A DNA stretch of 64,000 nucleotides from Streptomyces celluloflavus (GTDB lineage Bacteria > Actinomycetota > Actinomycetes > Streptomycetales > Streptomycetaceae), in NCBI GenBank assembly GCA_000720995.1, contig JOEL01000023.1, forward strand, positions 1-64,000, in the 5' to 3' direction. This document shows, in pieces, positions 14,963 to 24,600 of this stretch. The position numbers and the translations under genes were made by a program. Within the stretch, counting starts at the first letter, position 1; each line of letters begins with the position of its first letter. The notes beneath the pieces are model-generated. The model did no database searches. It saw only the letters and a program-made list of their open reading frames with translations, and was not told the origin of the DNA.

Positions 14963-16105
14963 GTGACGTTTCTCCTCGACGACGAGCAGCGCGAGTTCGG
15001 GCGGACGCTCGACCGGATGCTGGGCGCGGCGGACATCGCGGGCGCCGTACGCGCCTGGGCGGTGGACGACACCGGGCCGGGCCGGAAGGTATGGCAACGG
15101 CTGGCGGATCTGGGGGTGTTCGCGCTGGCAGTACCCGAGGAGCACGCCGGGTCAGGGTTCCTCCCCGTCGAACTCGCGGTCGCCTTCGTGGAGTTGGGGC
15201 GCCACGGCGTGCCGGGTCCGGTCGTCGAGACCGTCGCCGCGGCGGCCCTGCTGCGGCGGCTGGGCGATCCGGCGCCGAGCGCGCGATGGCTGCCGGGGAT
15301 CGCGACGGGCGGCCATCTCGTGTCGTACGCGGACACCTACGGGGAGACGGTCGGGACGGACGGCACAGCCGGGACGGACGGTACGGGCGAGGGCGGGCAC
15401 CCGGGTGGGGACGCGGGTGGCGGGCGCGGGCCGTACGCGCTGGACGCGCATACCGCCGATACGACGTTCGTCGTGGCGGGCGACCGACTGCTGTCCGCGA
15501 CGGGCCACGGGCCGGTCCAGCCGTCGCTCGACCCGGCGCGGCGGCTCGCCCGCCCCGCGTACGGCGGCGAGGTGCTGGCGAGCGGGCCCGCGGTCCGGGC
15601 CGCGTCCCGGCACGCGGTCGATGTCGCGGCCTCCCTCACCGCCGCCCAGGCGCTCGGGGCCGGGCGGCGGCTGCTGGCCGACACCGTGACCTACGTACGG
15701 CAGCGGAAGCAGTTCGGGGTGGCGGTCGGCTCCTTCCAGGCGGTGCGGCACCGGCTGGCCGATGCGCTGGTGGCCCTGGAGTTCGCACAGCCGCTGGTGT
15801 TCGGGGCGGCGGTGGCGCTGGCGGCGGAGACGGGGGCGGACGGGCAACGGGGTCGGCTCGTGGCGACGGAGGGTGCCGGGCGCGCGGCGGCCGTCCGGCG
15901 GGAGGTGGCGGCGGCGAAGGTGGCGGCGGGCGAGGCGGCGTACGGGGCGGCCCGCGCCGCGCTCCAGTTGCACGGCGCGATCGGCTACACCGACGAACTG
16001 GATCTGTCGCTGTGGATCCGCAAGGCGCGGGCGCTGCGGACCGCCTGGGGAACCCCCTCGGAGTGCCGGGCCCGCGTGCTGACCGGGCAGGATATCTTTT
16101 ACTAG
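14963..16105 (+). CDS. Acyl-CoA dehydrogenase subunit, FadE32/FadE33-like
   Basis: Predicted 380-residue protein from GTG 14963. It starts VTFLLDDEQREFGRTLDRML and continues LGVFALAVPEEHAGSGFLPVELAVAFVELGRHGVPGP, the pattern of the small partner subunits FadE32 and FadE33, which pair with FadE31 in an alpha2-beta2 enzyme. The C-terminal half has VRQRKQFGVAVGSFQAVRHRLAD and LQLHGAIGYTDELDLSLWIRKA. Mycobacterial partners are about 320 residues; here a Gly/Thr/Asp-rich insert (about residues 130-155) and a second Ala/Gly-rich stretch add length. Its TAG stop is part of a 14-bp palindrome. Confidence 0.8.
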   Translation: MTFLLDDEQREFGRTLDRMLGAADIAGAVRAWAVDDTGPGRKVWQRLADLGVFALAVPEEHAGSGFLPVELAVAFVELGRHGVPGPVVETVAAAALLRRLGDPAPSARWLPGIATGGHLVSYADTYGETVGTDGTAGTDGTGEGGHPGGDAGGGRGPYALDAHTADTTFVVAGDRLLSATGHGPVQPSLDPARRLARPAYGGEVLASGPAVRAASRHAVDVAASLTAAQALGAGRRLLADTVTYVRQRKQFGVAVGSFQAVRHRLADALVALEFAQPLVFGAAVALAAETGADGQRGRLVATEGAGRAAAVRREVAAAKVAAGEAAYGAARAALQLHGAIGYTDELDLSLWIRKARALRTAWGTPSECRARVLTGQDIFY

Positions 16106-16110
16106 TAAAA
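16097..16110. promoter_or_regulatory. Perfect 14-bp palindrome TTTTACTAGTAAAA
   Basis: The palindrome spans the stop codon of the upstream dehydrogenase and lies 21 bp before the start of the FUSC gene. Overlapping it, AAACACCTGCTA (16108-16119) agrees with the core of the two KstR2-type sites at 10 of 12 bases, but the 14-bp consensus match is only 6 of 10. It is a likely regulatory site for the FUSC gene; the regulator (KstR2, the nearby MarR or another TetR protein) is uncertain. Confidence 0.5.
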
Positions 16111-16130
16111 CACCTGCTAATCTTCTCGTT

Positions 16131-18047
16131 ATGGGGAAGCACGCCAAGCCTGCCGGGAAGAGAGCCGCCGGCCTGCCCGGGAGTGGGACACCGACAAGCA
16201 CGACAGCGGGGAGCGCGGCACCGGGAGGGGCGGCGGCGAGGGGCGGAACGCCGGCCGGTGGCACGGCGGGGCGTCCGGTGCGCTGCCGTCCATTGCCGGT
16301 CCGGAGTACCGTGCGGCTGCGCCGTCCCGTCGACATCTGGCACAAGCCGGCGCTCAGCGCGTTCGTCGCGATGGCGATCTCCGATGCCACGCTGTTCGCG
16401 CTGGACCAGTTGAATCTGGTGCTCTACACCTCGGCCGGGGCGCTGTGCGCGCTGTACGGGCACGGTCTGCCGTACGCCGCCCGCGCCCGCACCCTGCCCT
16501 GGGTGGTGCTCGGGATGGTCGCGAGTCTCGGCCTCGCGCTGACCGCCGGGGCGCTGATCTCCTCGACCGCGCTGCTCGTCGGGTGCGCCGCACTGCTCGC
16601 CGCGGTCCACAAGATGGTCTGCGACGCGACCCGCATCGGCCCGCCGGGGAACCTCATCCCGACCTTCATCGCCGCGTCGGCGTTCTTCGTACCGCAGCGG
16701 CTCGGGCAGGTGCCGGTGCACCTGGCGACGGCGCTCGGCGCCGGCGCGCTCGCCTGGCTGGTGTGCATGGCGCCGGCGCTGGTCCGGCCACGGGGCCCCG
16801 AGCGGATCGCCACCGCTCGCGCGCTGGAGGCGGCCGCCGCGCTGCTGCGGACGGCCCCCGGCCCCGGCGGGTCCGGCCCTCCCGGGACCGGGCACGCCCG
16901 GCACGCGACCGCGGCCGCGGTGAACGCCGCCTGGCACACCCTCTTCCTGGTCCCGGCGCGCACCCCGTCGAAGGCGGCGGCACGGGCCGGTCTGGAGCGG
17001 CTGCTCGTCCGTGCCGAGTCGACGCTCGGATGGCCGGCCGGGGTGGCCCGGCACGCCGGAGAATGCGCCGGCGAGCACGGTGGCGTCGAGGCCGGCCGAC
17101 TCGACGGCTGGGCGCGCGAACTGCGCCGCGGGCGCCCGCTCCCCGAGGTCGCGCTCTCCACGGCGCAGGCCGAGGAGTTGGCGGGCGTGGCGGCGGAGGG
17201 TGCGGCGTGGGCCGGTTCCGGGACCGGGGAGAGCGGGCTGCGGCGGCCCGCCCCCGGCCGTCCGCGCGGGATACGGGCGGTGGCGGCACGCCTCGCCCCC
17301 GGGTCGCCGCTGCTGCCCATCGGCGCGCGGGTCGCGGCGGGATGTGCGCTGGCGGGCTGGACGTCGATGGCGGTCGGCGTCGGACACCCGTACTGGGCCG
17401 TGGTCACCGCGGCCTCGATCTACCAGGCCAACACCACCCTCTCCTGGCAGCGCGCACTGCAACGCACCCTCGGCAATCTGCTCGGCCTGCTGCTGTTCAC
17501 CGCCCTGCTGCCGCTGATCCACACCGGCCGTCCGGCGATGATCGCGCTCGCCCTGGCCTGCCAGCTCGGCACCGAGGCGTGCATCACCCGCAACTACTGG
17601 CTCGGCTCGGTGTGGGTGACGCCGATGGCGCTGCTGCTGACCGAGTTCGGCAGCCGGCAGCCGGCCGGGACGCTGGTCCGCGACCGCTGGATCGACACCG
17701 TGGTGGGTGCGGCGGTGGGTCTGACCTGCTGTGTACTGGTCACCAACCGGCGCGCCGCGAACCGTATCGACAGCGCTCTGGAGCGCGTCGCGGACGCCGA
17801 GGCCGCGGCGCTCCGGCTGCTCACCGCGGGAGCGGTGCCCGGGGCCCACGACGCGCGGGAGACCGGCTGGGCCCGGGACCGCCTCACCACCTGTCTGGTC
17901 GAGCTCCGCGAGGCGGTCGAGGTGGCGGCCGGCGAGTGGTGGCAGCGGGCCCTCCCGGAGGAGCGCATCGCCCACGCGGAACAGCAGGGCCACCGCACCC
18001 TGGCCGGTCTCGTCCGCCGGCTCCCGGCCCCCGCGCCGACCGTCTGA
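16131..18047 (+). CDS. FUSC-family membrane protein (aromatic acid exporter-like)
   Basis: Predicted 638-residue inner-membrane protein. After a Lys/Gly/Ala-rich cytoplasmic start of about 60 residues come two membrane blocks: FVAMAISDATLFALDQ through ALAWLVCMAPALV, and GARVAAGCALAGWTSMAVGV through VGAAVGLTCCVLVTNRRAA, separated by a soluble domain. HPYWAVVTAASIYQANTTLSW is the conserved FUSC signature in the second block. Family members export fusaric acid, p-hydroxybenzoate and similar organic acids, or are of unknown function. It starts 25 bp after the steroid dehydrogenase gene and is followed by a MarR gene, so export of an acidic steroid intermediate is a reasonable but unproved idea. 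Confidence 0.8.
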   Translation: MGKHAKPAGKRAAGLPGSGTPTSTTAGSAAPGGAAARGGTPAGGTAGRPVRCRPLPVRSTVRLRRPVDIWHKPALSAFVAMAISDATLFALDQLNLVLYTSAGALCALYGHGLPYAARARTLPWVVLGMVASLGLALTAGALISSTALLVGCAALLAAVHKMVCDATRIGPPGNLIPTFIAASAFFVPQRLGQVPVHLATALGAGALAWLVCMAPALVRPRGPERIATARALEAAAALLRTAPGPGGSGPPGTGHARHATAAAVNAAWHTLFLVPARTPSKAAARAGLERLLVRAESTLGWPAGVARHAGECAGEHGGVEAGRLDGWARELRRGRPLPEVALSTAQAEELAGVAAEGAAWAGSGTGESGLRRPAPGRPRGIRAVAARLAPGSPLLPIGARVAAGCALAGWTSMAVGVGHPYWAVVTAASIYQANTTLSWQRALQRTLGNLLGLLLFTALLPLIHTGRPAMIALALACQLGTEACITRNYWLGSVWVTPMALLLTEFGSRQPAGTLVRDRWIDTVVGAAVGLTCCVLVTNRRAANRIDSALERVADAEAAALRLLTAGAVPGAHDARETGWARDRLTTCLVELREAVEVAAGEWWQRALPEERIAHAEQQGHRTLAGLVRRLPAPAPTV

Positions 18048-18259
18048 CCGGTGTGTCCGCCCGGCCCGGCGGCAGGCACAATTGGGCTGTACGCCGATGA
18101 CGGTGGCCGTGGCCGGCGGCGCGGGCACCGGCCGTACGCCAGTGGCCGTACGCCGGCCGTCACCCGCCGGTCGGCACGCGTCCACTCGCCGTGGGCCGGG
18201 TGCCGTAGGCCGGTCGTCATGCGTCCAGGGAAGTGGCAGTGGCCGAAAGGGGAGTGCGG

Positions 18260-18766
18260 GTGACCGAGGACATCGTCGCAGGGGTGCTGCGCCAGTGGCA
18301 GCAGGTGCACCCCGGGCTGGACACCGGCCCGATGGCGGTGATCGGACGGCTCAACCGCTGCTCCGCGCTGCTCCAGCAGGCGTCCGACGCCCCGCTGCGG
18401 CGCGCCGGACTGACCCGCCCCGAGTTCGACATCCTCGGCACGCTGCGCCGGATGGACCGCGAGCTGACGCCGGGCCGGATCGCCCGCGAGACCTTCGCCT
18501 CGGGGGCCGCGGTGACCAAGCGGGTACGGCAGCTGGAGGCGCGCGGGCTGATCGCCCGTCGGCCGGACGACCGGGACCGCCGCGTCACCCACCTCTCCCT
18601 CACCGACGAGGGCCGCGCGGCCATCGACCGGCTGCTGCCCGAACAACTGCGGTACGAGGCCGCCCTGCTCGACGGCATCGGCGACCAGCGGCAGGGCGAA
18701 CTCTCCGATGCGCTGGGCGAGTTGCTGGTCGTTCTGGAGGGGCGGCTCGGCAGTCTGCTGGACTGA
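18260..18766 (+). CDS. MarR-family regulator
   Basis: Predicted 168-residue winged-helix regulator. Several in-frame GTGs exist; 18260 is preferred because AAAGGGGAG lies just upstream. The fold is typical: LTRPEFDILGTLRRMDRELTPGRIARET (helix-turn-helix entry), SGAAVTKRVRQLEARGLIARR (recognition helix) and PDDRDRRVTHLSLTDEGRAAIDR (wing with the conserved DxRxxxxxLT pattern). It follows the FUSC gene in the same direction with a 212-bp gap, and MarR regulators commonly control adjacent exporters of phenolic or acidic compounds. A CAATTG element at 18080-18085 may be part of its promoter. Confidence 0.85.
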   Translation: MTEDIVAGVLRQWQQVHPGLDTGPMAVIGRLNRCSALLQQASDAPLRRAGLTRPEFDILGTLRRMDRELTPGRIARETFASGAAVTKRVRQLEARGLIARRPDDRDRRVTHLSLTDEGRAAIDRLLPEQLRYEAALLDGIGDQRQGELSDALGELLVVLEGRLGSLLD

Positions 18767-19092
18767 GGGGGCGGGGGCCGGGTCTGAGCCGTCCCCCGGA
18801 CCGGGCCGGTGGCCCGGGTGCCTCGCGGTCCGGTGGCCCGGTGGCTCGGTGCCGCGTATGGCCAACGGGCGGACGGCCGTTCGGCGTCACGGTCGCTGCC
18901 GTGGGCTTGGGCGCGGGCGTGATGCTGATCGTGGGCGCGGCTGCGGCCACGTGGACGGCCCCAGCCGCGTTCACGCTCACGATCGCGTTCGCCGTCGCAC
19001 CGTGGCGGTCTCCGACACCGTGACCGTCGCAGTCTCCGGCACCGTGACCGTCGCGGTCGAGTGCGCCGCGACCATCGCGGTCAGGCTCGCCC
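18767..19092. other. Intergenic region with a 24-bp tandem repeat
   Basis: This 326-bp stretch lies between the convergent MarR and BNR-protein genes. At 19008-19031 and 19032-19055 a 24-bp unit GTCTCCGxCACCGTGACCGTCGCx is repeated with two mismatches. No protein or clear terminator hairpin is visible. Confidence 0.6.
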
Positions 19093-20304
19093 TCACGGCT
19101 CCAAGCGGGCGATCCGGCCCTGTTCGCCGGCGGCCCAGCAGCCGAGGTCGGGCGCGCAGTCGACGGTGTCGTACGAGCCCGTGTCGAAGGGGTGCCAGGT
19201 GCGGCCGCCGTCGAGCGTCAGATCGCTGCCGGTCGGGCCGACGGCGAGGGCGGTCCGCCGGGAGTGCGGGAGCCAGGCGACGCCGGAGCGGTACGACGTG
19301 GGCGGTGTGGCGGCCGTGGTCCAGGTGGCGCCGCCGTCGGCGCTGACCGCGGCGGCCCGGGGCGACGGCTGTCCGGAGCGGTAGTCGCCGCCGACCGCGA
19401 GACCGTGCGTACGGTCGCGGAACGCGAGGGCGAAGACGCCGCGGGCCGGATCGCCCGCCGGGACGGGGGCCTCGGCGGCCGTCCAGGTGCGGCCGCGGTC
19501 GGCGGTGTGCAGGACGCGAGCGGTGGCCGCGCCGCCGGTCGCGATCCAGGCGTCACGGCTGCCGGCGGAGACCAGGCACTGTCCGCTCGCGGCGAAGGAG
19601 GACTCACCGGGCCGGGCCGCCGGCATGCCGCCGGAGGGCAGTACGCGCCAACTGCGGCCGCCGTCGCCGGTGGACAGGACGCGGTACTTCCCGTCGACGG
19701 GGTCGCTGAGCGCGATACCGTGCCGCCGGTCGAAGAAGGTCAGGCAGTCGTAGAAGGCCCGCGGATCGGTGTTGCGGAAGCTCTCGGTCCAGGTGGCGCC
19801 GGCGTCATCGGTGCGGAAGACGCGCGACGCCTCTCCCGCGCCGATCGCGAGGACGACCGCATGACGCGCGTCGAACGCCTCGATATCGCGGAACTCCAGC
19901 GTCCGGGCGCCGGGCGGGGAGACATCGCTCCAGTGCTTACCGCCGTCGTGCGTACGCAGCACGGTGCCCTCGGTGCCGGCGGCCCATGCGGTCGTCCGGC
20001 TGACGGCCGCCAGACCGCGGAAGCGGGCGGTACTGCCGCTGTCCGTCAGGTGCCAGCCGAGGTGGCGGGTGCGGGACGCCGGTGCCGACGTGGTGGCGGG
20101 TACCGCGGCCGGGGCCGTCCGCGCGGTCGCCGTGACGCCGGCCGGCTGCGCCACGGCGGCCGGGCCGGTGGCCAGCCCGGCGAGCGCCACCGCCCCGGCC
20201 GCCACGGAGACGGACACCCGGCGCAGCGGCCCGGCGCCCTGGCGGGCCAGCTGTCCCCCGTACCTCAGGAATCTCCTGTGCCACAGCCGTCCTGTGCGCC
20301 GCAT
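19093..20304 (-). CDS. Secreted BNR/Asp-box repeat protein (sialidase- or Ycf48-like propeller)
   Basis: Predicted 403-residue exported protein. The ATG at 20302-20304 starts MRRTGRLWHRRFLRYG, a very basic N-terminus followed by a hydrophobic stretch SVSVAAGAVALAGLATGPAAVA, a signal peptide. The mature part holds at least six Asp-box motifs: RTHDGGKHW, RTDDAGATW, STGDGGRSW, HTADRGRTW, SADGGATW and TLDGGRTW, which fits a beta-propeller. Related proteins are called WD40/YVTN/BNR-like oxidoreductases or photosystem assembly factor-like; here an extracellular binding or scaffold role is more likely than catalysis because no enzyme residues stand out. Stands alone, with a 447-bp gap upstream. Confidence 0.8.
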   Translation of the reverse strand: MRRTGRLWHRRFLRYGGQLARQGAGPLRRVSVSVAAGAVALAGLATGPAAVAQPAGVTATARTAPAAVPATTSAPASRTRHLGWHLTDSGSTARFRGLAAVSRTTAWAAGTEGTVLRTHDGGKHWSDVSPPGARTLEFRDIEAFDARHAVVLAIGAGEASRVFRTDDAGATWTESFRNTDPRAFYDCLTFFDRRHGIALSDPVDGKYRVLSTGDGGRSWRVLPSGGMPAARPGESSFAASGQCLVSAGSRDAWIATGGAATARVLHTADRGRTWTAAEAPVPAGDPARGVFALAFRDRTHGLAVGGDYRSGQPSPRAAAVSADGGATWTTAATPPTSYRSGVAWLPHSRRTALAVGPTGSDLTLDGGRTWHPFDTGSYDTVDCAPDLGCWAAGEQGRIARLEP

Positions 20305-20751
20305 CCGCCCCACCCCACTCGTGTTCACCGTGCCCCTCGAAGCCCTCATGGCTCTCAAGATGCTCACGGCACTCATGGCGCTGGAAGCTAACCCAGCCCG
20401 GCCACCCCGTCCAGACCGGAGCCCTCGCCCCGGAAACCGGGACCAAGACTGCGGACCCCGGGGGGCAACGCCTGACGGAGCACAGAAGACGGAGCGCAGA
20501 ACATGGCGCGCAGAGCACGGCACACGGCACACGCCACGCGGCACACGGCACACCAAGGAAATAGCCCACCGGAATCCACACCGAAATCGACGGTGGAATG
20601 ACCGGCGGGCCGAACAACAACACGGCCGGCAGTCCGGACAGCGAAATAGCCACCGAAATGGCCGCCCAAGCCCCCGCCCCGACGGCACTCCTCACACGAA
20701 ATATCGGCGAATTACCACAGCCGCCGGAGGGCCCCCGCCATCACCCCGCCA
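20305..20751. other. Intergenic region with short CGGCACA repeats
   Basis: Lies upstream of the BNR gene and beyond the 3' end of the regulator at 20752. It contains a run of CACGGCACAC-like repeats at about 20515-20555. No gene features are visible on either strand. Confidence 0.5.
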
Positions 20752-21468
20752 TCACCCCGCGGAATCACCCACCGCATACGCCTTTTCCGCAACACTCACG
20801 TTGTGGAATTCCGCCGCGCAGACGCCCGGCGCGCAGAAAGGGCGGATGCGGACGTCGACGGCGCTCCCGCAGAGTTCGTCGAGGCGGCCTTCGTGGATCA
20901 TGCAGACGATGTGGGGGAACTGCAACGCGACGTCCAGTACCGGGCACTCGCGGAAGCGCACCTGGCCGACCCCGCCCTCGGGCCCGTCGGGCAGGGGCCG
21001 GAAACCGGCGCGGGTGGCGACCGCGATGGCGCGGTCCTGCGCGGTGCCGTCGCCCGGCTCGACCTTGCCGTCCGCCATCACGCGCCGGGCCCAGGCGCGG
21101 CCCGCCGCGCGGGCGGCGGTGCGCGGGTCGGCGGCCGAGCGGTCCGTGGCGGCCTCGGCGAGGGCGCGGGTGAAACCGCGGTAGACGCCCGGTTCGGGGA
21201 CGACCGCGGCTCCGGGGCCGAACCCCTCGGTGCCGGCCGTCAGGCGGTAGACGAGGCGCGGGCGGCCGCGGCCGGTGGGCCGTTCCGGCTCCCGGCGGAC
21301 GAGGCCGTCCCGCTCCAGGCGGGCGAGGTGGTAGCGCACGGTGGCCGGGGTCAGTTCCGAGGCGTCGGCGAGCTGGACGACCGCGTACGGCCGGCCGCCG
21401 GTCCGCAGCACCTCCAGGAGCCGCAACCGCGGGTCCGCCGAGGGGAGGGCGCCTTCTCGCATATCCAT
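20752..21468 (-). CDS. SufR-like helix-turn-helix regulator with C-terminal cysteine cluster
   Basis: Predicted 238-residue regulator. The N-terminal winged helix (about residues 15-75) reads PYAVVQLADASELTPATVRYHLARLERDGLV, the ArsR/DeoR type found in SufR and its relatives. The C-terminal domain carries Cys at about 175, 189, 200, 212 and 217 (FRECPV, HIVCMIH, DELCGS, FCAPGVC), a layout suited to an iron-sulfur cluster or a metal. ATG 21468 is used; GTG 21480 with GGAG upstream is an alternative. It is divergent from narGHJI with a 183-bp shared promoter region holding two dyads, so a redox- or NO-sensing role for nitrate respiration is the natural hypothesis. Confidence 0.75.
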   Translation of the reverse strand: MDMREGALPSADPRLRLLEVLRTGGRPYAVVQLADASELTPATVRYHLARLERDGLVRREPERPTGRGRPRLVYRLTAGTEGFGPGAAVVPEPGVYRGFTRALAEAATDRSAADPRTAARAAGRAWARRVMADGKVEPGDGTAQDRAIAVATRAGFRPLPDGPEGGVGQVRFRECPVLDVALQFPHIVCMIHEGRLDELCGSAVDVRIRPFCAPGVCAAEFHNVSVAEKAYAVGDSAG

Positions 21469-21521
21469 CTCTGCTGCCACATGCACGGCTCCACAGTAGA
21501 AGAGGTGGTGCCGTAAAAAGC

Positions 21522-21579
21522 CGGGTACTAGATCCCGAGCAGCCGGGACCAAAGTCCCCTCGATTGAATCGATAAAATC
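21522..21579. promoter_or_regulatory. Paired GGG-N8-CCC dyads and an AT-rich palindrome in the nar promoter region
   Basis: Dyad 1, CGGGTACTAGATCCCG, is at 21522-21537; dyad 2, GGGACCAAAGTCCC, is at 21545-21558. Their centres are 22 bp apart, two helical turns. At 21560-21579 lies a third imperfect palindrome, CGATTgaATCGATaaAATCG (16 of 20 symmetrical). All lie between the cysteine-rich regulator and narG. The two related dyads are good candidates for that regulator. Confidence 0.55.
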
Positions 21580-21651
21580 GCGGCCGGGCCGGCTGCCGGA
21601 AATTTCCCGGTAGCCTTTTCGTGGACCCAGCGGGTTTATGAGGAGGCGCGG

Positions 21652-24600
21652 ATGAGGCACGAAGAGTCCGGTAAACCGTCGATGGCCACACCGGCGGGCG
21701 CGGCACTGCTGAAGGCCGGCCGGTTTTTCTCCGGCGGTGAGGTATCCGGCGATCTGCGCACGGTGCACCACAAGGGCGGGCGGGACGGAGACGTCTTCTA
21801 CCGGGACCGCTGGAGTTTCGACAAGGTCGTCTCCACCACGCACGGCGTCAATTGCACGGGCTCCTGCCGCTGGCAGGTCTATGTGAAGGACGGCGTGATC
21901 ACCTGGGAGACCCAGGACACCGATTACCCGTCCGTCGGCCCGGACCGACCGGAGTACGAGCCCCGCGGCTGCCCCCGCGGTGCGGCGTTCTCCTGGTACT
22001 GCTACTCCCCCACCCGCGTCCGCTACCCGCATGTGCGCGGGGTGCTGCTGGAGATGTACCGGGAGGCCAAGCAGCGGCTGGGCGACGACCCGGTGGCGGC
22101 GTGGGCCGACATCATGGGCGATCCGGCCCGTCGCCGGCGCTTCCAGAAGGCGCGCGGCAAGGGCGGCCTGGTGCGGACGAGTTGGTCCGAGGTGCTGGAG
22201 ATCGCGGCCGCCGCGCATGTGCACGCCATCGCCGAGCACGGTCCGGACCGGATCGCCGGTTTCTCGCCGATCCCGGCCATGTCGATGGCGTCGCACGCCG
22301 CCGGGGCCCGTTTCATGTCGCTCATCGGCGGTTCGATGCTGTCGTTCTACGACTGGTACGCGGATCTGCCGATCGCCTCACCGCAGGTCTTCGGCGACCA
22401 GACCGACGTCCCGGAGTCGGGCGACTGGTGGGATGCGGCGTATCTGATGATGTGGGGCGCGAACGTCCCGGTCACCCGGACGCCGGACGCGCACTGGGTG
22501 ACCGAGGCCCGCTACCGGGGCCAGAAGGTCGTCGCGGTGTCGCCGGACTACGCCGACAACACCAAGTTCGCCGATGAGTGGGTACATCCGCACCCGGGCA
22601 CCGACGGCGCGCTGGCGCTGGCGATGGGCCATGTCGTCCTCAAGGAGTTCTTCGTCGAGCGGCGGGTGCCGTTCTTCGACGAGTACGTGCGCACGTACTC
22701 CGATATGCCGTTCCTGGTGACGCTGCGCGAGAAGGACGGGGCGTACGTCCCGGACAAGTTCGCCACCGCGGCCGATCTGGGCGGCGCGGCCGACGGGGAC
22801 GCGTCCGACGACCCCCGGGACCGCTGGAAGACCCTGCTGATCGACGACGCGACCGGCGAGGTCTTCGTACCCAACGGCACCCTCGGCCACCGCTGGGGCG
22901 CCGACGGCAAGCCCACCGACCGGGGCGACTGGAATCTCGACCTGGGCGGTGTCACCCCCCGGCTGTCCGTAGCGGACGGTGCACACACCACCGCCGAGGT
23001 GCTGCTGCCCCGCTTCGACCTGTCCGGCGGCTCCACCGGCGTCCTGCGCCGCGGGGTGCCGGTACAGCAGCTGTCCGCGGACGGCCCGCCGGTGTGCACG
23101 GTCTACGACCTGCTGCTGGCCCAGTACGGCGTCGGGCGCGAGGAGCTGGGTCTGCCGGGCGAGTGGCCCACCGGCTATGACGACGCCGGGCAGGTCGGCA
23201 CCCCGGCGTGGCAGGAGCAGCACACCTCCGTGCCGGCGGCCCAGGCCGAGCGGATCGCGCGGGAGTTCGCGACCACGGCCGAGGAGTCCAGGGGCCGCTG
23301 CATGATCCTGCTGGGCGCGGGCACCAACCAGTGGTTCCACGCCGAGACGGCCTACCGCGGCTTCCTGGCGCTGCTGACGATGACCGGCTGCCAGGGCCGC
23401 AACGGCGGCGGCTGGGCGCACTACGTCGGGCAGGAGAAGTGCCGGCCGGCCACCGGCTGGGCCACCCTCGCGTCGGCGGGCGACTGGCAGCGGCCGCCGC
23501 GCCAGATGATCGGCACGGGCTGGTTCTATCTCCACACCGACCAGTGGCGTTACGACCCGTTCCGGGCCGAGAAGCTGGCGTCGCCGCTGGGCGAGGGGCG
23601 GCTGGACGGGATGTCGCCGGCGGACTGTCTGGCGGCGGCGACCCGGATGGGCTGGATGCCGTCCTATCCGACCTTCGACCGCAATCCGCTGGATCTGGTG
23701 GCCGAGGCGGACGCCGCGGGCGTGGACCCGGTGGCGTACACGGTGGACCAGCTCCGCGACGGGCGGCTGGGGTTCGCCGGTGAGGACCCGGACGCGCCGG
23801 AGAACTGGCCGCGGGTGATGACCGTCTGGCGGGCGAACCTCTTCGGTTCGTCCAGCAAGGGCAACGAGTACTTCCTCAAGCATCTGCTGGGCACCGACAG
23901 CCATGTGCAGGGCGGGGCGGCCCCGGCGGACTGCCGGCCGCGGGACGTGAAGTGGCGCGAGGGCGCCGAGGGCAAGCTGGATCTGCTGGTCTCGCTGGAC
24001 TTCCGGATGACGTCGACGACCCTGTTGTCGGACATCGTGCTGCCGGCCGCGACGTGGTACGAGAAGCACGATCTGTCCTCGACCGATATGCATCCGTTCG
24101 TCCACGCCTTCACCCCGGCCGTGGACCCGCCCTGGCAGACCAAGCCGGACTTCGACATCTTCCATGAACTCGCCCAGAAGTTCAGTGAGTTGGCGAAGGG
24201 GCGGCTGGACACCCGGCGGGATCTGGTGGCGACCGCGTTGCAGCACGACACGGTGGACGAGACCGCCCAGCCGGGCGGGGTGGCCCTGGACTGGCGGGCG
24301 GGCGACTGCGCGCCGGTGCCCGGCCGGACGATGCCGAAGCTGACGGTCGTCGAGCGCGACTACACGGCGGTGGGCGAGAAGATGGCCGCGCTGGGCCCGC
24401 TCGTCGACACCCTGGGGGTGACCCAGAAGGCGGTCACGTACGACGTGACGCCCGAGGTCGGGACGCTGGGGCGGCTGAACGGCACGGTAAGCGGCGGGGT
24501 CGCCGACGGGCGGCCGCGGCTCGACACCGCGCAGCGCGCCTGCGAGGCCATCCTGAAGCTGTCCGGCACCACCAACGGCCGGGTCGCCACGCACGGTTTC

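Noticed and set aside
16101-16120. Third full KstR2 operator before the FUSC gene
   Set aside because: Only 6 of 10 defined consensus bases match, so it is kept as an uncertain palindromic site and not called a KstR2 operator.
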